Origin: Solirubrobacterales bacterium | GTDB lineage: Bacteria; Actinomycetota; Thermoleophilia; Solirubrobacterales; 70-9 | Length of the DNA: 64,000 nucleotides | Direction of reading: 5' to 3' | Assembly (NCBI GenBank): GCA_035573435.1 | Contig: DATMZR010000006.1 | Coordinates: 62,001-126,000, forward strand | Part shown: positions 50,176-59,358 of the stretch, in pieces | Layout of the letters: the number at the start of each line of letters is the position of its first letter | How positions within the stretch are numbered: the stretch's first letter is position 1 | Program-made: the position numbers and the translations under genes | The notes under the pieces: model-generated | Database searches by the model: none | What the model was told of the DNA's origin: nothing | Seen by the model: the letters and a program-made list of their open reading frames with translations, nothing else

Positions 50176-50598
50176 CTACTCCCGTAGCCCGGCGGCTTCG
50201 AGGGCTTCATTCAGATCGAAGTACGTCCTGAGGCTTATCGCCCTCGTGTCCCTGCCCTTCGTGCCTCTGCTCTCAGTCAGAGCGCAAAAGTCCGAGTCGA
50301 TCTCAACTCCGCTCTCCCTGCCACGGGCGCGGATGCGTCCAATCGCGAGGGTCTTGGTCCCCAGGTCCCGGATCTCCGAAACCTCGAACTGGTATAGGGC
50401 CAGGGCCTCATCCTCCTCCTGGATCGACTCGCGCACTCCCTGATGCCCGCGAAACACCGTCTGTCCCCCGCCGAGCAACACCGCAAGCGCCGGGTGTCAT
50501 TCCACGTCGGGGTCGAGCTCCTCCAGCAGCGCTTCGATGTCCCGGCGGTTGTACGCGTCGAGGCCGCGCTTGAACGTCTCCACGTTCTCCTGCGACAT
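50176..50598 (-). pseudogene. SnoaL-like paralogue 3 interrupted by an in-frame TGA
   Basis: The frame from ATG 50598 reads SQENVETFKRGLDAYNRRDI then EALLEELDPDVE, TGA, HPALAVLLGGGQTVFRG, ending LNEALEAAGLRE. The TGA (50499-50497) sits exactly where the paralogues have Trp in DPxVEW, i.e. TGG to TGA. No other stop or frameshift occurs, so the lesion is recent, a sequencing error, or read through. If unsuppressed, only the short tail fragment could be made. Confidence 0.75.
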
Positions 50599-50601
50599 CG
50601 C

Positions 50602-50997
50602 CTACTCCGAAACCCCGGCGGCTTCGAGGGCCTCGGCGGGATCCCGGTACGACATTACGCCGGTTGCTTTCCCGTCGCGCATCGTCCACACCTGCCCGTG
50701 GCGCCATTCGGTCGGGACCCCAGAAGCCTTGCCGCGCCCACCCCATGTGGCGAACACGACCACCTGGTCTCCGGCGTCGATGATCCGCTCGGCGGTGAGG
50801 GTCAAGTTGTCATGGACCTCGAGCCAGTTCTTCATGAAGTCGGACATCGCTTGAAGCCCAACGGTCTCGGATTCTGTTCCCACGGCATCGAGCCACTCGA
50901 TCCGAACGCTCGGATCGAAGAACTCAGGCACCCAGAAGGTGCCTTTCTCGAACTCGGCGAAGGCGCGTTGCACAGCCTCGACGTTCTCCTGCGACAT
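50602..50997 (-). CDS. SnoaL-like (NTF2-fold) protein, paralogue 4
   Basis: 131 residues from ATG 50997: SQENVEAVQRAFAEFEKGTF, EFFDPSVRIEWLDAV, MKNWLEVHDNLTLTAERIID, GDQVVVFATWGGRGKASGVP and tail DPAEALEAAGVSE. The longer open frame upstream is antisense to other sequence and lacks coding character. It is upstream of paralogue 3 with a gap of 3 bases. Confidence 0.85.
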   Translation of the reverse strand: MSQENVEAVQRAFAEFEKGTFWVPEFFDPSVRIEWLDAVGTESETVGLQAMSDFMKNWLEVHDNLTLTAERIIDAGDQVVVFATWGGRGKASGVPTEWRHGQVWTMRDGKATGVMSYRDPAEALEAAGVSE

Positions 50998-51230
50998 CGC
51001 CAGCGCAGTATCTCGCGAGCGCGGCTGCCTCAGTCGAGAAACCGGGGAGCACCGAGAGGCGAGCTCGCGCCGGCTGAGCGCCGAAAGAGAGGCAGCAGTG
51101 GCAGACGAGCGGGCAGCCACCGCACGACGCGTTGCTGCGGAAGCCGAGGAGCACTCCCGTGCGGCCAAAAGGGAGAGAGAGACTGCGCGCGCATACCGAG
51201 CATGCGAGGGAGATTGACCCGGACCAGGCG

Positions 51231-52124
51231 CTAGGTGCAGGTCTGCGAGCCGTTCACCGTCTGCGTCTTGGTGCCGCTCAAGGTCATGTAGCTGTAGAAA
51301 GCCTGCAGGTTCCACTTCCGGTTGCCCGCGGGCGGATCGACGCACTTGGCACGGACGTAGGTGCCCCGGCTGATCGAGGCGTTGAGATGTACGAGCCGGA
51401 TGGGCCCGTTGGAGACGCCGTTGAGGTCGATCTGACAACCCCGTCGGGGATCCGGCGCCGAGCAGCCGTCGGGGTCGGTGAAGTCGGCACCGATGGCCGG
51501 GTTCGCCGACAGGTCGCCCTGGATCACGAAGCTCTGATCTCCATCGGTGTTGGTCGTCGGGCCGCCGCAGTCGATCGGGCCGGACATCTGGACCACCTTT
51601 ACCCGGACGAACAGCAGGAGCTCGGATGTAGCGCCCGAGCCGTTGAAGGCCAAAACGCATGCGGTGGGGAACTGGTCGGCGAGGTTGAATGTCGCCTGCC
51701 CATTGGTGAAGTTCGCGTTTGCGGGCCAGAGCCAGGCGTTGTTGGCGGCCCCGGCCGCGGGCCCGCACGCTTGGAGCGCGGCCTGCATGGTCAGGTTGCC
51801 CGCAAGGTCCGTCGGGTCGCACTTCGGGAACGAGTCCGGGTTGAAGTTGAAGTCGTCGTCCCACCGGAGCTGGATCCGATTCATCACGTGGGCGGTGCCC
51901 GTGTAGTTCGTGTGGGTACCAAAAGAGAGCCGGCCGGACTTGACCACGCTCCCGGGATTGCTCGGGGCGAACGAGAAGTTGACGCTCGAACCCGTCGCCA
52001 GGGCGACGCCCGTTACCGACAGTACCCCGACGATCGCCAACGCCAGAACGACAGCGGACCGGCTTCGCAGGGACGCGAAGCGCCTCGTGCAACCTCCCCC
52101 ATGCATGAGGCGGAAGTCTCTCAT
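51231..52124 (-). CDS. Secreted protein of unknown function
   Basis: 297 residues with a signal peptide (SAVVLALAIVGVLSVTGVAL, cut near residue 44 after ALA). The mature domain is Asn/Gly/Thr-rich, with several Cys pairs (FPKCDP/QACG, DGCSAPDPRRGCQID) and GPIRLVHLNASISRGTYVRA. Beta-rich extracellular protein without a known family. An alternative start at ATG 52106 would still keep the signal peptide. Confidence 0.75.
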   Translation of the reverse strand: MRDFRLMHGGGCTRRFASLRSRSAVVLALAIVGVLSVTGVALATGSSVNFSFAPSNPGSVVKSGRLSFGTHTNYTGTAHVMNRIQLRWDDDFNFNPDSFPKCDPTDLAGNLTMQAALQACGPAAGAANNAWLWPANANFTNGQATFNLADQFPTACVLAFNGSGATSELLLFVRVKVVQMSGPIDCGGPTTNTDGDQSFVIQGDLSANPAIGADFTDPDGCSAPDPRRGCQIDLNGVSNGPIRLVHLNASISRGTYVRAKCVDPPAGNRKWNLQAFYSYMTLSGTKTQTVNGSQTCT

Positions 52125-52178
52125 ATTCCGAGCGGGCTGGGTCGAGCTCGAAGACTGAGAAGCAAGTAGCCCGACTGC

Positions 52179-52436
52179 CTAGAAGGCGGTCGCCTCGCAG
52201 TCGCTGAGCGCCTTGCGGACCTGCTTCAGGTTGCGCACGATCTCGTCCTGGTTCAGCGAGTTCGGATCCTGGATGAGGAGGGTGGGGTAACGCGTCTGCG
52301 CCGCCTCCTCGATGCAGTTCTCCTTGTGCTCCTCGCCGACCAGGCGCAGGACACCGAACGCCAAGACCACGCCGATCGCGAGTGCGGCGACCACGGCCAG
52401 GACAGTGGCGATGAGGCCGGAGGTGGTGAAGATCAT
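52179..52436 (-). CDS. Small membrane-anchored protein
   Basis: 85 residues. One N-terminal helix (GLIATVLAVVAALAIGVVLA) followed by a charged, mostly helical domain with two Cys (KENCIEEA and LSDCEATAF) that could form a disulfide. Downstream of the copper lipoprotein on the same strand (49-base gap). Function unknown. Confidence 0.65.
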   Translation of the reverse strand: MIFTTSGLIATVLAVVAALAIGVVLAFGVLRLVGEEHKENCIEEAAQTRYPTLLIQDPNSLNQDEIVRNLKQVRKALSDCEATAF

Positions 52437-52485
52437 CGCGGCCGACCCTAGCCCAGGGGATGGTCGGAATTCCGGTTCCGACCGC

Positions 52486-53274
52486 TCAGGGCACGGTGAA
52501 GCGCTGGCGAATGCCGTTCTCCTGGTCGGAGACGTAGTAGGTCTTGCCGGACTCGAAGTCCGCCGTCAGGAAGACGGACGTCCCGGGCGGGATTGACTGC
52601 ATGGCTCCAAGCAGCTGTACGGGTGGTGTTCCGCTGAACCCGCTCTGGAACCACTTCCGAGCGTCGGCCACCGTCTTCCCCGGCTCGAATGTCAGGAGGT
52701 TGAACTCCCGCGGTCCGGAGGCGGCGTTGCGAAGCTCGAGCGTCTGGCTGCCCGCCTCCACCTGAGGGACGTCGAAGGAGTCCTCCCGCGCCGTGATCAC
52801 GCCGTCGGGCTCAGGAGGCTCCTCGCCGGTGTCCCCCGAGACACTGAACTGCTTCTTCATCCCGAGGTCGTAGTGCGTCTTCCCCTTGCCGGCGGGAATG
52901 AAGCAGACGAAGGCATAAGTGCCCGGCTTCAGGTCACGGGTTATGGAGATCTCCTCGCCCGGCGTCATCGCGGGCACCCCGGCGATGTCGTGGGCCCAGC
53001 TTGGCGGCTCCCCGCTGCTCTTCAGCGCCTCGTCAAGGTCGGCGAGCGTCTTTCCCTCGTCGAGCCTGCCGAGTGCGAACTCGTGCGGGACGGCTCCCTG
53101 GTTCACGAAGTCCATCGTCACCACGCCGCCCTCTACCTGGTCGGGCATGTTGTACGAGTAATCCTGCCCTTCAACGGTCACGGTCTGCTCGTCGTCCCCG
53201 CCGCCGCAACCAGGGAGCGCCAGGAGGCTGACGGCCAAAAGCCCGGCCAACAGCCGGGGCGCACGGGGTGGCAT
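52486..53274 (-). CDS. Lipoprotein with two cupredoxin-like domains
   Basis: 262 residues from ATG 53274, preceded by AAGGA. Lipobox LLALPGC. Domain 1 keeps a type-1 copper ligand set by position: His in AVPHEFALG, Cys in YAFVCFIPAG, His and Met in KTHYDLGM. Domain 2 (about 150-262) has the same fold (SGPREFNLLTFEPGKTVADA, TYYVSDQENG) but lacks Cys, His and Met there, so it is probably copper-free. Likely an electron carrier or copper sensor outside the membrane; partner unknown. Confidence 0.78.
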   Translation of the reverse strand: MPPRAPRLLAGLLAVSLLALPGCGGGDDEQTVTVEGQDYSYNMPDQVEGGVVTMDFVNQGAVPHEFALGRLDEGKTLADLDEALKSSGEPPSWAHDIAGVPAMTPGEEISITRDLKPGTYAFVCFIPAGKGKTHYDLGMKKQFSVSGDTGEEPPEPDGVITAREDSFDVPQVEAGSQTLELRNAASGPREFNLLTFEPGKTVADARKWFQSGFSGTPPVQLLGAMQSIPPGTSVFLTADFESGKTYYVSDQENGIRQRFTVP

Positions 53275-53346
53275 GAGTCCTTCGGCTTGCTTCACGATTG
53301 CGCCGGCGACCCTATCCGAGACGGCGGCGCACCGACTTCGCTCGGC

Positions 53347-54279
53347 TCACGGCGCGATGCGGGGCGCCACTTCGGTGGCGATCAGCTCGAGCTGCCGCGC
53401 CTCGTCACCCAGAGGCCACAGGTAGACGCGTTGGCAGCCTGCCGCCGCATAGCGCGAGAGCAGCTCGGCGCAGCGCTCGGATGAGCCAACGCACAGCTGG
53501 TTGGCCAACTCCTCCGGGTCACGCTTCAGCAACGGGGCGAGGACGTCGTTGAGAACGCGGTCGCGTTCGGCGGGATCGTCGGTGACCCAGGCCCACATCG
53601 TGACCAGCGCGTTCGGAAACCCGTCGCGCTCGCGACCGCGCCGGGCAAGCTCGGGCGTGAGACGATCGCGCCCCGCTGCGAACTGCTCGGGGGTGGTGTT
53701 GTACGCCGAGGCGAGCCAGCCGTCGGCCAGCCGGGCCACCCGGCGGAGCCCCGCCGCCGAGCCCCAGCTTCCGATCCAGACCGGGATGCCGCCGTCGTGC
53801 ACGGGCGACGGCTCCAGCTCCGTGTCCGGGAGGGAGTAGAAGCGGGTCTGCTTCGGGGCCGGTTCCCGGCCCAGAAGTGCGCGGAGGATCGCAACCGCCT
53901 CCTCGAACCTCTTCCATCTGTCCTCGAACGGGATTCCGACGGCTTCGTAATCGCGCTCGGAGGACCCAGGGCCAACGCCGGCGATGAGTCTTCCGCCGGA
54001 CAGGAGGTCGAGGGCGGCGAGCGTCTTGGCCAGCGGCACGGGCCCGCGCAAGGCGGCCAGGGAGATCGTGGTGGCCAGTGTCATCTGGCCGGAACGCTCC
54101 AGTACGGCGGCAAGGGCCGTCGGCCCGTCGAGCCAGGGGGTGGAGAACACGAAGTGGTCGTTGACGGAGATCGCTGCGTACCCGCAGTCACGCGCTGCAT
54201 CGACGGTCGCCTGGAGACGCGCGAGGGACTGCCCCTCTTCTCCGAACTCCATCAACGGTAGATGCACGCCCAGGTCCAC
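53347..54279 (-). CDS. LLM-class (F420-dependent) flavin-type oxidoreductase
   Basis: 310 residues from GTG 54279. TIM-barrel luciferase-like monooxygenase: DLGVHLPLMEFGEEGQSL, YAAISVNDHFVFSTPWLDG, LATTISLAALRGPVPLAKTL, GVGPGSSERDYEAVGIPFED and HDGGIPVWIGSWGSAAGLRR. The family uses F420 or FMN; the Thermoleophilia context favours F420. The open frame further upstream overlaps the VOC gene and is not coding-like. Confidence 0.85.
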   Translation of the reverse strand: MDLGVHLPLMEFGEEGQSLARLQATVDAARDCGYAAISVNDHFVFSTPWLDGPTALAAVLERSGQMTLATTISLAALRGPVPLAKTLAALDLLSGGRLIAGVGPGSSERDYEAVGIPFEDRWKRFEEAVAILRALLGREPAPKQTRFYSLPDTELEPSPVHDGGIPVWIGSWGSAAGLRRVARLADGWLASAYNTTPEQFAAGRDRLTPELARRGRERDGFPNALVTMWAWVTDDPAERDRVLNDVLAPLLKRDPEELANQLCVGSSERCAELLSRYAAAGCQRVYLWPLGDEARQLELIATEVAPRIAP

Positions 54280-54370
54280 TAAAGCCCCCCTCGTCGGCGC
54301 CCGGCTCGATGGGGCGACTCTATCCCTTGCCTTAGGGTTCGGCACCGCGAAGCAACCGGAAGGAGGCACC

Positions 54371-55234
54371 ATGCCCGAGCGAGACGGATACATCCCCGGC
54401 GTCCCCTGTTGGGTGGACACCAGCCAGCCCGACCCAGAGGCCGCGGTGGGCTTCTACACGGACCTCTTCGGCTGGCAGTTCGAGGACGTGATGCCGCCGG
54501 GGTCGGAGGGCAAGTACTTCATCGGCCGGCTACGCGGCCGCGACGTGGCGGCGGTCGGGTCGATTCCCGAGGCCGCCCCGCCGATGGCGATGTGGAACAC
54601 GTACATCTGGGTCGAGAGCGCGGACGAGACGGCGTCCAAGGTCCGCGACGCCGGCGGGAACGTTGTGATGGAGCCCTTCGACGTCATGGACGCCGGCCGC
54701 ATGGCTGTCTTCACCGACCCGGAGGGAGCGGCGTTCTGCGTCTGGCAGGCGAGCCAGCACAAGGGCGCTCAGGTCGTCAACGAGCACGGCTCGGTGAACT
54801 TCAACGGCCTCAACACCCGCGACGTCGAGGGAGCGAGGGCCTTCTACGGCGCGGTGTTCGGCTGGACCACGCTGGCCCTTGGAGGCGGCGCCGAGATGTG
54901 GACGCTGCCGGGCTATGGCGACTACCTCGAGCGCGACAATCCGGGCCTCCGCAAGCAGGTGGAGGAGGTTGGCGGCCCGAAGGGGTTCGAGGACGTAGTC
55001 GCCACCATCAACGCGATCCCGGACGACCAGCCCGATACTCCTCCACACTGGAGCGTCACCTTCGGGGTCGACGACGCGGACGCCATCGCCTTGAAGGCGA
55101 CCGAGCTGGGCGGCAAGGCAACCGTGCCGCCCTTCGACGCTCCCTGGGTCCGGATGACGGTCCTCAACGATCCGCAGGGGGCGACCTTCATCGCCAGCAA
55201 GTTCGTGGCGGAGAACAAAGACCTCGCCGGATAG
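54371..55234 (+). CDS. VOC-family protein with two glyoxalase/bleomycin-resistance domains
   Basis: 287 residues from ATG 54371, preceded by AGGAGG. Two VOC modules: PCWVDTSQPDPEAAVGFYTD with LFGWQF and FTDPEGAAFCVWQA, then FNGLNTRDVEGARAFYGAVF and LNDPQGATFIASKF. Such two-domain proteins (CFP32-like) are small-molecule-binding, sometimes lyases. Divergent from the LLM gene. Substrate unknown. Confidence 0.88.
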   Translation: MPERDGYIPGVPCWVDTSQPDPEAAVGFYTDLFGWQFEDVMPPGSEGKYFIGRLRGRDVAAVGSIPEAAPPMAMWNTYIWVESADETASKVRDAGGNVVMEPFDVMDAGRMAVFTDPEGAAFCVWQASQHKGAQVVNEHGSVNFNGLNTRDVEGARAFYGAVFGWTTLALGGGAEMWTLPGYGDYLERDNPGLRKQVEEVGGPKGFEDVVATINAIPDDQPDTPPHWSVTFGVDDADAIALKATELGGKATVPPFDAPWVRMTVLNDPQGATFIASKFVAENKDLAG

Positions 55235-55305
55235 ACGGCGACTGAGGGCTAACGCCGTTGCACTCGGCGCTCCGTTCGAGCTCGGGTGGTAGGTTTCGAG
55301 CGCCC

Positions 55306-58300
55306 ATGGGGGCCCGAAGGAGGAGGATCGCGGCTCTGGGAGGTGTGCTGATTGCGCTCGCGTTGCCGTGCGCGGCGCTGGCGGCCTTTCCCGGCACTGA
55401 TCCCACCGAGAGCCCGCGGCTGAACACCCCGAACGATCCCGGCTTCGACCCCTGCGAAGGCGATAACCAACCAGCCCCAACCTGCGACAGCTATTTCGAG
55501 GAGCAGTTCGGCTCGTTCGGCTTCCGCCCCGACTCGGCGCAGAGCGCGCCGGGGGTCCCGACCCAGTACGTCAACTGCACACAGCTCGACCAGCAGGGCC
55601 GTGACGCCAACGTCGACGCCGGGGACCCGCAGTGCTCGCAGATCTCCGGGGTTCGGGCGGATACTGCCTGGAAGTACTCGGCCGGAGTCCCGGCGGTGTC
55701 GGTCGCGATCCTCGACACCGGGATTCGCTGGCAGGACGCGGAGCTCGCGAACAAGGTCCGTCTCAACAAGGGCGAGTTGCCGCTGCCCCAGCACGCGAAC
55801 GCGACGAACTGCGCGAGCTATGACTGCAATGGCGACGGCGCCTTCAACGTCGCGGACTACGCCGACGACCCGCGCGTGTCGGAGAGCGCCGGCGACGACA
55901 CCTCGGACACGGGGTCGAACGCCGATTCGATCCTCGATGCCTCCGACCTGATCGCCACCTTCTCGCAGGGAACCGACGCCGACGCCAACGGCTACGTCGA
56001 CGACATCGCGGGCTGGGACTTCTTCGACGACGACAACGATCCCTACGACGCTTCGAGCTGCTGCAGCGCCAACGGCCACGGGAGCGGGCGCGCCAAGGAG
56101 GCCCTGGCCCAGACCGACAACGGACAGGGCGAGACGGGGATGTGCCCGAAGTGCCAGCTCATGCCGCTGCGGATCTGGGACTCATTCGTGCCGCCAACGG
56201 ACAACTGGGCGCTTGCCGTCACCTACGCGGCCGACAACGGCGCGAGCGTGGCGGAGGGCGCGATCGGCGGGCTGACCAACACGCGGTTCGCCCGCAGCAC
56301 AGTGCAGTACGCGGACAGCAAGGGCATGGCGCTGATGCTGGTCTCCAGCGACATCAACAGCGCCAACCACAACTACCCCACCAACTACAACGAGCCGATC
56401 TACGTCGCCGGCTCGTTCCCGGATACCGCGCCCAACAACACCTGCACCGGACCGGGCGGGTTGCCCGGCGTCGGGGACGTTTTCCCCGACCCACCGGACG
56501 AATTCGAGGACGGCTGCCAGCAGCTCCTCAACAGCTTGGGCGGCATCGGCGTCACCCCGACGGCGCAGCCCCTGACCACGAGCTTCTTCCGCAACTCGAA
56601 CCTGACCCAGTATGGAGGCAAGGCCGACATCGTCCTGATGGGCACCACAGGCTCCGAGAACACTGGCCAGGCGGCGGGGGTGGCGGGGCTGCTGGAGTCG
56701 TACGCTCGCTCCACCTTCGCGGGCGGCCCGTTCCCTGCTGGGCTGGGTGGCAACGAGACTCGTCAGCTCCTGACCATGACCGCCGAAGACGTGCTGCCCG
56801 CAAACACCGGGGCAATCGGACCGCCGGACAAGGCGAACGCGGGCTGGGACCCCCACTTCGGGTACGGCAGGGTCGACCTGGCCGCGGCGATGGCCCGGAT
56901 CCAGTTGAAGGCCGGGCAGCCAATCCCGGGGGGATGGCCCTGCGGGACCCGGCGCACGTGCATCCCGCCGGAGGCGCAGATCGACGCCCCGGACTGGTTC
57001 TCGCCCATCGACGTCGCCCGGGTCTCGGCGTCCGGCCTTCCGATCCGAGGCCGCGCAGCCGCCCCGCATGCCGGGGAGGTGGGAAGCTGGAGCGTCCAGT
57101 ACGCGTGCGGACAGGACGCCAAGGACTCGAGCTTCCAGAACATCCCGGGAGCGAACGGAACGGGCCCCGTGAACGGAGTCCTGGGCACGCTCTCGAAGTC
57201 ACTGCTCACAAGCCTTGCCGACAACTGCCAGGGTGAGGTGGCGAACGACGCGGGGCGCCCCGCCGGCGCAGCCTCGGACGGCGCCTGGCCCGTCGACCCC
57301 TACCCGAATCCCGATCCTGAGCGACACGCCTTCCAGATCCGTCTGACCGTGCATGAGGCCGATCACCCCGCCAATATCGGGCGTTACCGAAAAACGCTCT
57401 TCGCCTACCGCGACGATGGAAATCTCGCCGGCTGGCCTGCGCCGCTCGGCCCCGGAGCCTCCGCCGCGGCGCACGTGACCGGATCGGGCGGTGAGACCTC
57501 GCCCCGCCTCTACGACCTGGACGGCGACAACAAGCTCGACGTCCTGCTTCCCACCTCGAGCGGCGAGCTCTACGCCCTGCACTTCGACGGGACCCCCGTA
57601 CAGAGCTTCAACGGCGGAAAGCCGGTGAGAACCGACCCGATCAGGCTGATCCAGAACCATCCGGTCGATTCCTCGCTGCCCACCCCGCGCGAATCGCTTC
57701 GCGTTCCCACGATCGCCGACATCCATCGCGATCGTGACGCTGAGATCGTCGCGACCGCGGGAGAGCACGTCTACGCCTGGAAGCTGAACGGCGCGCGCGT
57801 GCCGGGCTTCCCCGTGGGCGTCAACCCCGCGTTCTCGGATCCGTGCAAGCCCGGCGCTCCCCATCCGTGCTTCAACGCCTCCGACCGCCAGCTGACCACC
57901 ACCAATCACCTCAAGCGCGGCTTCATCGGCTCGCCGGCGCTCGCCGACCTCAACGGTGACCAGCACGACGACATAGTCGCTGCAGCCCTCGATCAGCACC
58001 TCTATGCCTGGGACGGGCGCGGGCACCAGATGCCCGGATTCCCGGTCAAGCTCTCCACCCCCGGCGCGCCCGGCGCGGAGATCATCGCCTCCCCGGCCAT
58101 CGCCCAGCTCGACGGGCAGGGCCGACCCGAGGTGGTCGTGGCCACGAATGAGGTCGTGCCCGGCACTCCGCAGTCGCCGGGGAGCATCTTCGACATCTTC
58201 AACGCCTTCATCGGCTCGGCCACGGGCACCAACCCCGTCTATGCGGTGCACGGCGACGGGAGCATGGTCGACGGCTGGCCGGTCCAGGTCGGGGTCCTGT

Positions 58301-59358
58301 CCGGCGACCTGTTGCCGCTCGTCATCCCGGGGAACGACGCCGCGGTCATGGACGTTGACGGCGACGGCAACGACGAGGTCTCGGTCTCTGCGGCGACCTC
58401 CTTTTCCGGCCAGGGGCCAAAGCTCGTGGACGGCGATGGCTCGACGATCCGCACTTTCGAAGGTGCAGCCGCGAACTGCCCGGACCAGGGCGTCGTGATC
58501 AACCTCGCCGACTACCCGTCCATAGGCGACCTCTCCGGCGATGGCACGCCAGATGTCCTCAAGGGTGGGCTGACCCTGAACGGCGTCGCAAACCTCCTTG
58601 CCGTGAATCAGAACCTCCCCTTCTGCCACGTGGAGCAGGCGTGGAATCCGGCCACGGGGGCCGCCCTTCCCGGCTACCCGCGGGCCACCGACGACTTCCA
58701 GCTCCTCTCGCAGGCCTCGATAGCCCGCGTGGCCGGAAACGGACCGCAGCGCCAGGCTCTGGTGGGCACCGGCATGTACCAGGTTCACGCCTACGGTCCC
58801 ACCGGGCTGGAGGCGCCTGGCTGGCCGAAGTTCACCGGCGGATGGATCGAGTCGACGCCGGCGGTGGGCGACGCGAACGGCGACGGGAACCTCGATGTCG
58901 CGGCGCTGACCCGCGAGGGCTGGTCATTCCTGTGGAGAACCGCAGTCCCGGCCTGTGGGAACTCCAATAACGAGTGGTGGACCTTCCACCACGACGAGCG
59001 CAACACCGCCAACTATCGCGTCGACGCGCGCCCACCGGGCTCCCCTGCAAACCTCGCGGCGCGGCGCAACGCGAATGGGTCCGTGACCGTGAGCTGGAAG
59101 CAGCCCGGCGACGACTGGCTCTGCGGGAACCCGGCCCGCTACCTGATGATCGCCTCGAACACCCCGATCGACGACCCGTATGACGGGAGGGTGGTCGTCG
59201 ATGCCGCTGCCCCCGCTGGCGGCTCCGGGCAAGCGGTCTCGAGGACGCTCACCTCGTCACAGGTCGGAACGGCCCAATACGTCGCGGTCATCTATCGGGA
59301 CGAGGTCAAGAACTGGGGGCTCTTGAGGAGCGCGCGAATCTCAGCCTCCGCTCCATGA
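55306..59358 (+). CDS. Giant secreted subtilisin-family (S8) protease with FG-GAP/VCBS repeats, copy 1
   Basis: 1350 residues from ATG 55306. Signal peptide ends ...CAALA near residue 26. The S8 domain has catalytic D137 (VAILDTGIRW), H258 (NGHGSGRAKE) and S450 (GSENTGQAAGVAGLL). The usual oxyanion Asn position is D349 (VSSDINSANH). An EF-hand-like DCNGDGAFNVADYADDPRV lies between Asp and His. Residues about 720-1230 contain repeats with FG-GAP/VCBS calcium motifs (DLDGDNKLDVLL, DVDGDGNDEVSV, DANGDGNLDVAA), and the end has an fn3-like domain (SVTVSWKQPGDDW). ATGA overlap couples it to copy 2. Confidence 0.88.
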   Translation: MGARRRRIAALGGVLIALALPCAALAAFPGTDPTESPRLNTPNDPGFDPCEGDNQPAPTCDSYFEEQFGSFGFRPDSAQSAPGVPTQYVNCTQLDQQGRDANVDAGDPQCSQISGVRADTAWKYSAGVPAVSVAILDTGIRWQDAELANKVRLNKGELPLPQHANATNCASYDCNGDGAFNVADYADDPRVSESAGDDTSDTGSNADSILDASDLIATFSQGTDADANGYVDDIAGWDFFDDDNDPYDASSCCSANGHGSGRAKEALAQTDNGQGETGMCPKCQLMPLRIWDSFVPPTDNWALAVTYAADNGASVAEGAIGGLTNTRFARSTVQYADSKGMALMLVSSDINSANHNYPTNYNEPIYVAGSFPDTAPNNTCTGPGGLPGVGDVFPDPPDEFEDGCQQLLNSLGGIGVTPTAQPLTTSFFRNSNLTQYGGKADIVLMGTTGSENTGQAAGVAGLLESYARSTFAGGPFPAGLGGNETRQLLTMTAEDVLPANTGAIGPPDKANAGWDPHFGYGRVDLAAAMARIQLKAGQPIPGGWPCGTRRTCIPPEAQIDAPDWFSPIDVARVSASGLPIRGRAAAPHAGEVGSWSVQYACGQDAKDSSFQNIPGANGTGPVNGVLGTLSKSLLTSLADNCQGEVANDAGRPAGAASDGAWPVDPYPNPDPERHAFQIRLTVHEADHPANIGRYRKTLFAYRDDGNLAGWPAPLGPGASAAAHVTGSGGETSPRLYDLDGDNKLDVLLPTSSGELYALHFDGTPVQSFNGGKPVRTDPIRLIQNHPVDSSLPTPRESLRVPTIADIHRDRDAEIVATAGEHVYAWKLNGARVPGFPVGVNPAFSDPCKPGAPHPCFNASDRQLTTTNHLKRGFIGSPALADLNGDQHDDIVAAALDQHLYAWDGRGHQMPGFPVKLSTPGAPGAEIIASPAIAQLDGQGRPEVVVATNEVVPGTPQSPGSIFDIFNAFIGSATGTNPVYAVHGDGSMVDGWPVQVGVLSGDLLPLVIPGNDAAVMDVDGDGNDEVSVSAATSFSGQGPKLVDGDGSTIRTFEGAAANCPDQGVVINLADYPSIGDLSGDGTPDVLKGGLTLNGVANLLAVNQNLPFCHVEQAWNPATGAALPGYPRATDDFQLLSQASIARVAGNGPQRQALVGTGMYQVHAYGPTGLEAPGWPKFTGGWIESTPAVGDANGDGNLDVAALTREGWSFLWRTAVPACGNSNNEWWTFHHDERNTANYRVDARPPGSPANLAARRNANGSVTVSWKQPGDDWLCGNPARYLMIASNTPIDDPYDGRVVVDAAAPAGGSGQAVSRTLTSSQVGTAQYVAVIYRDEVKNWGLLRSARISASAP

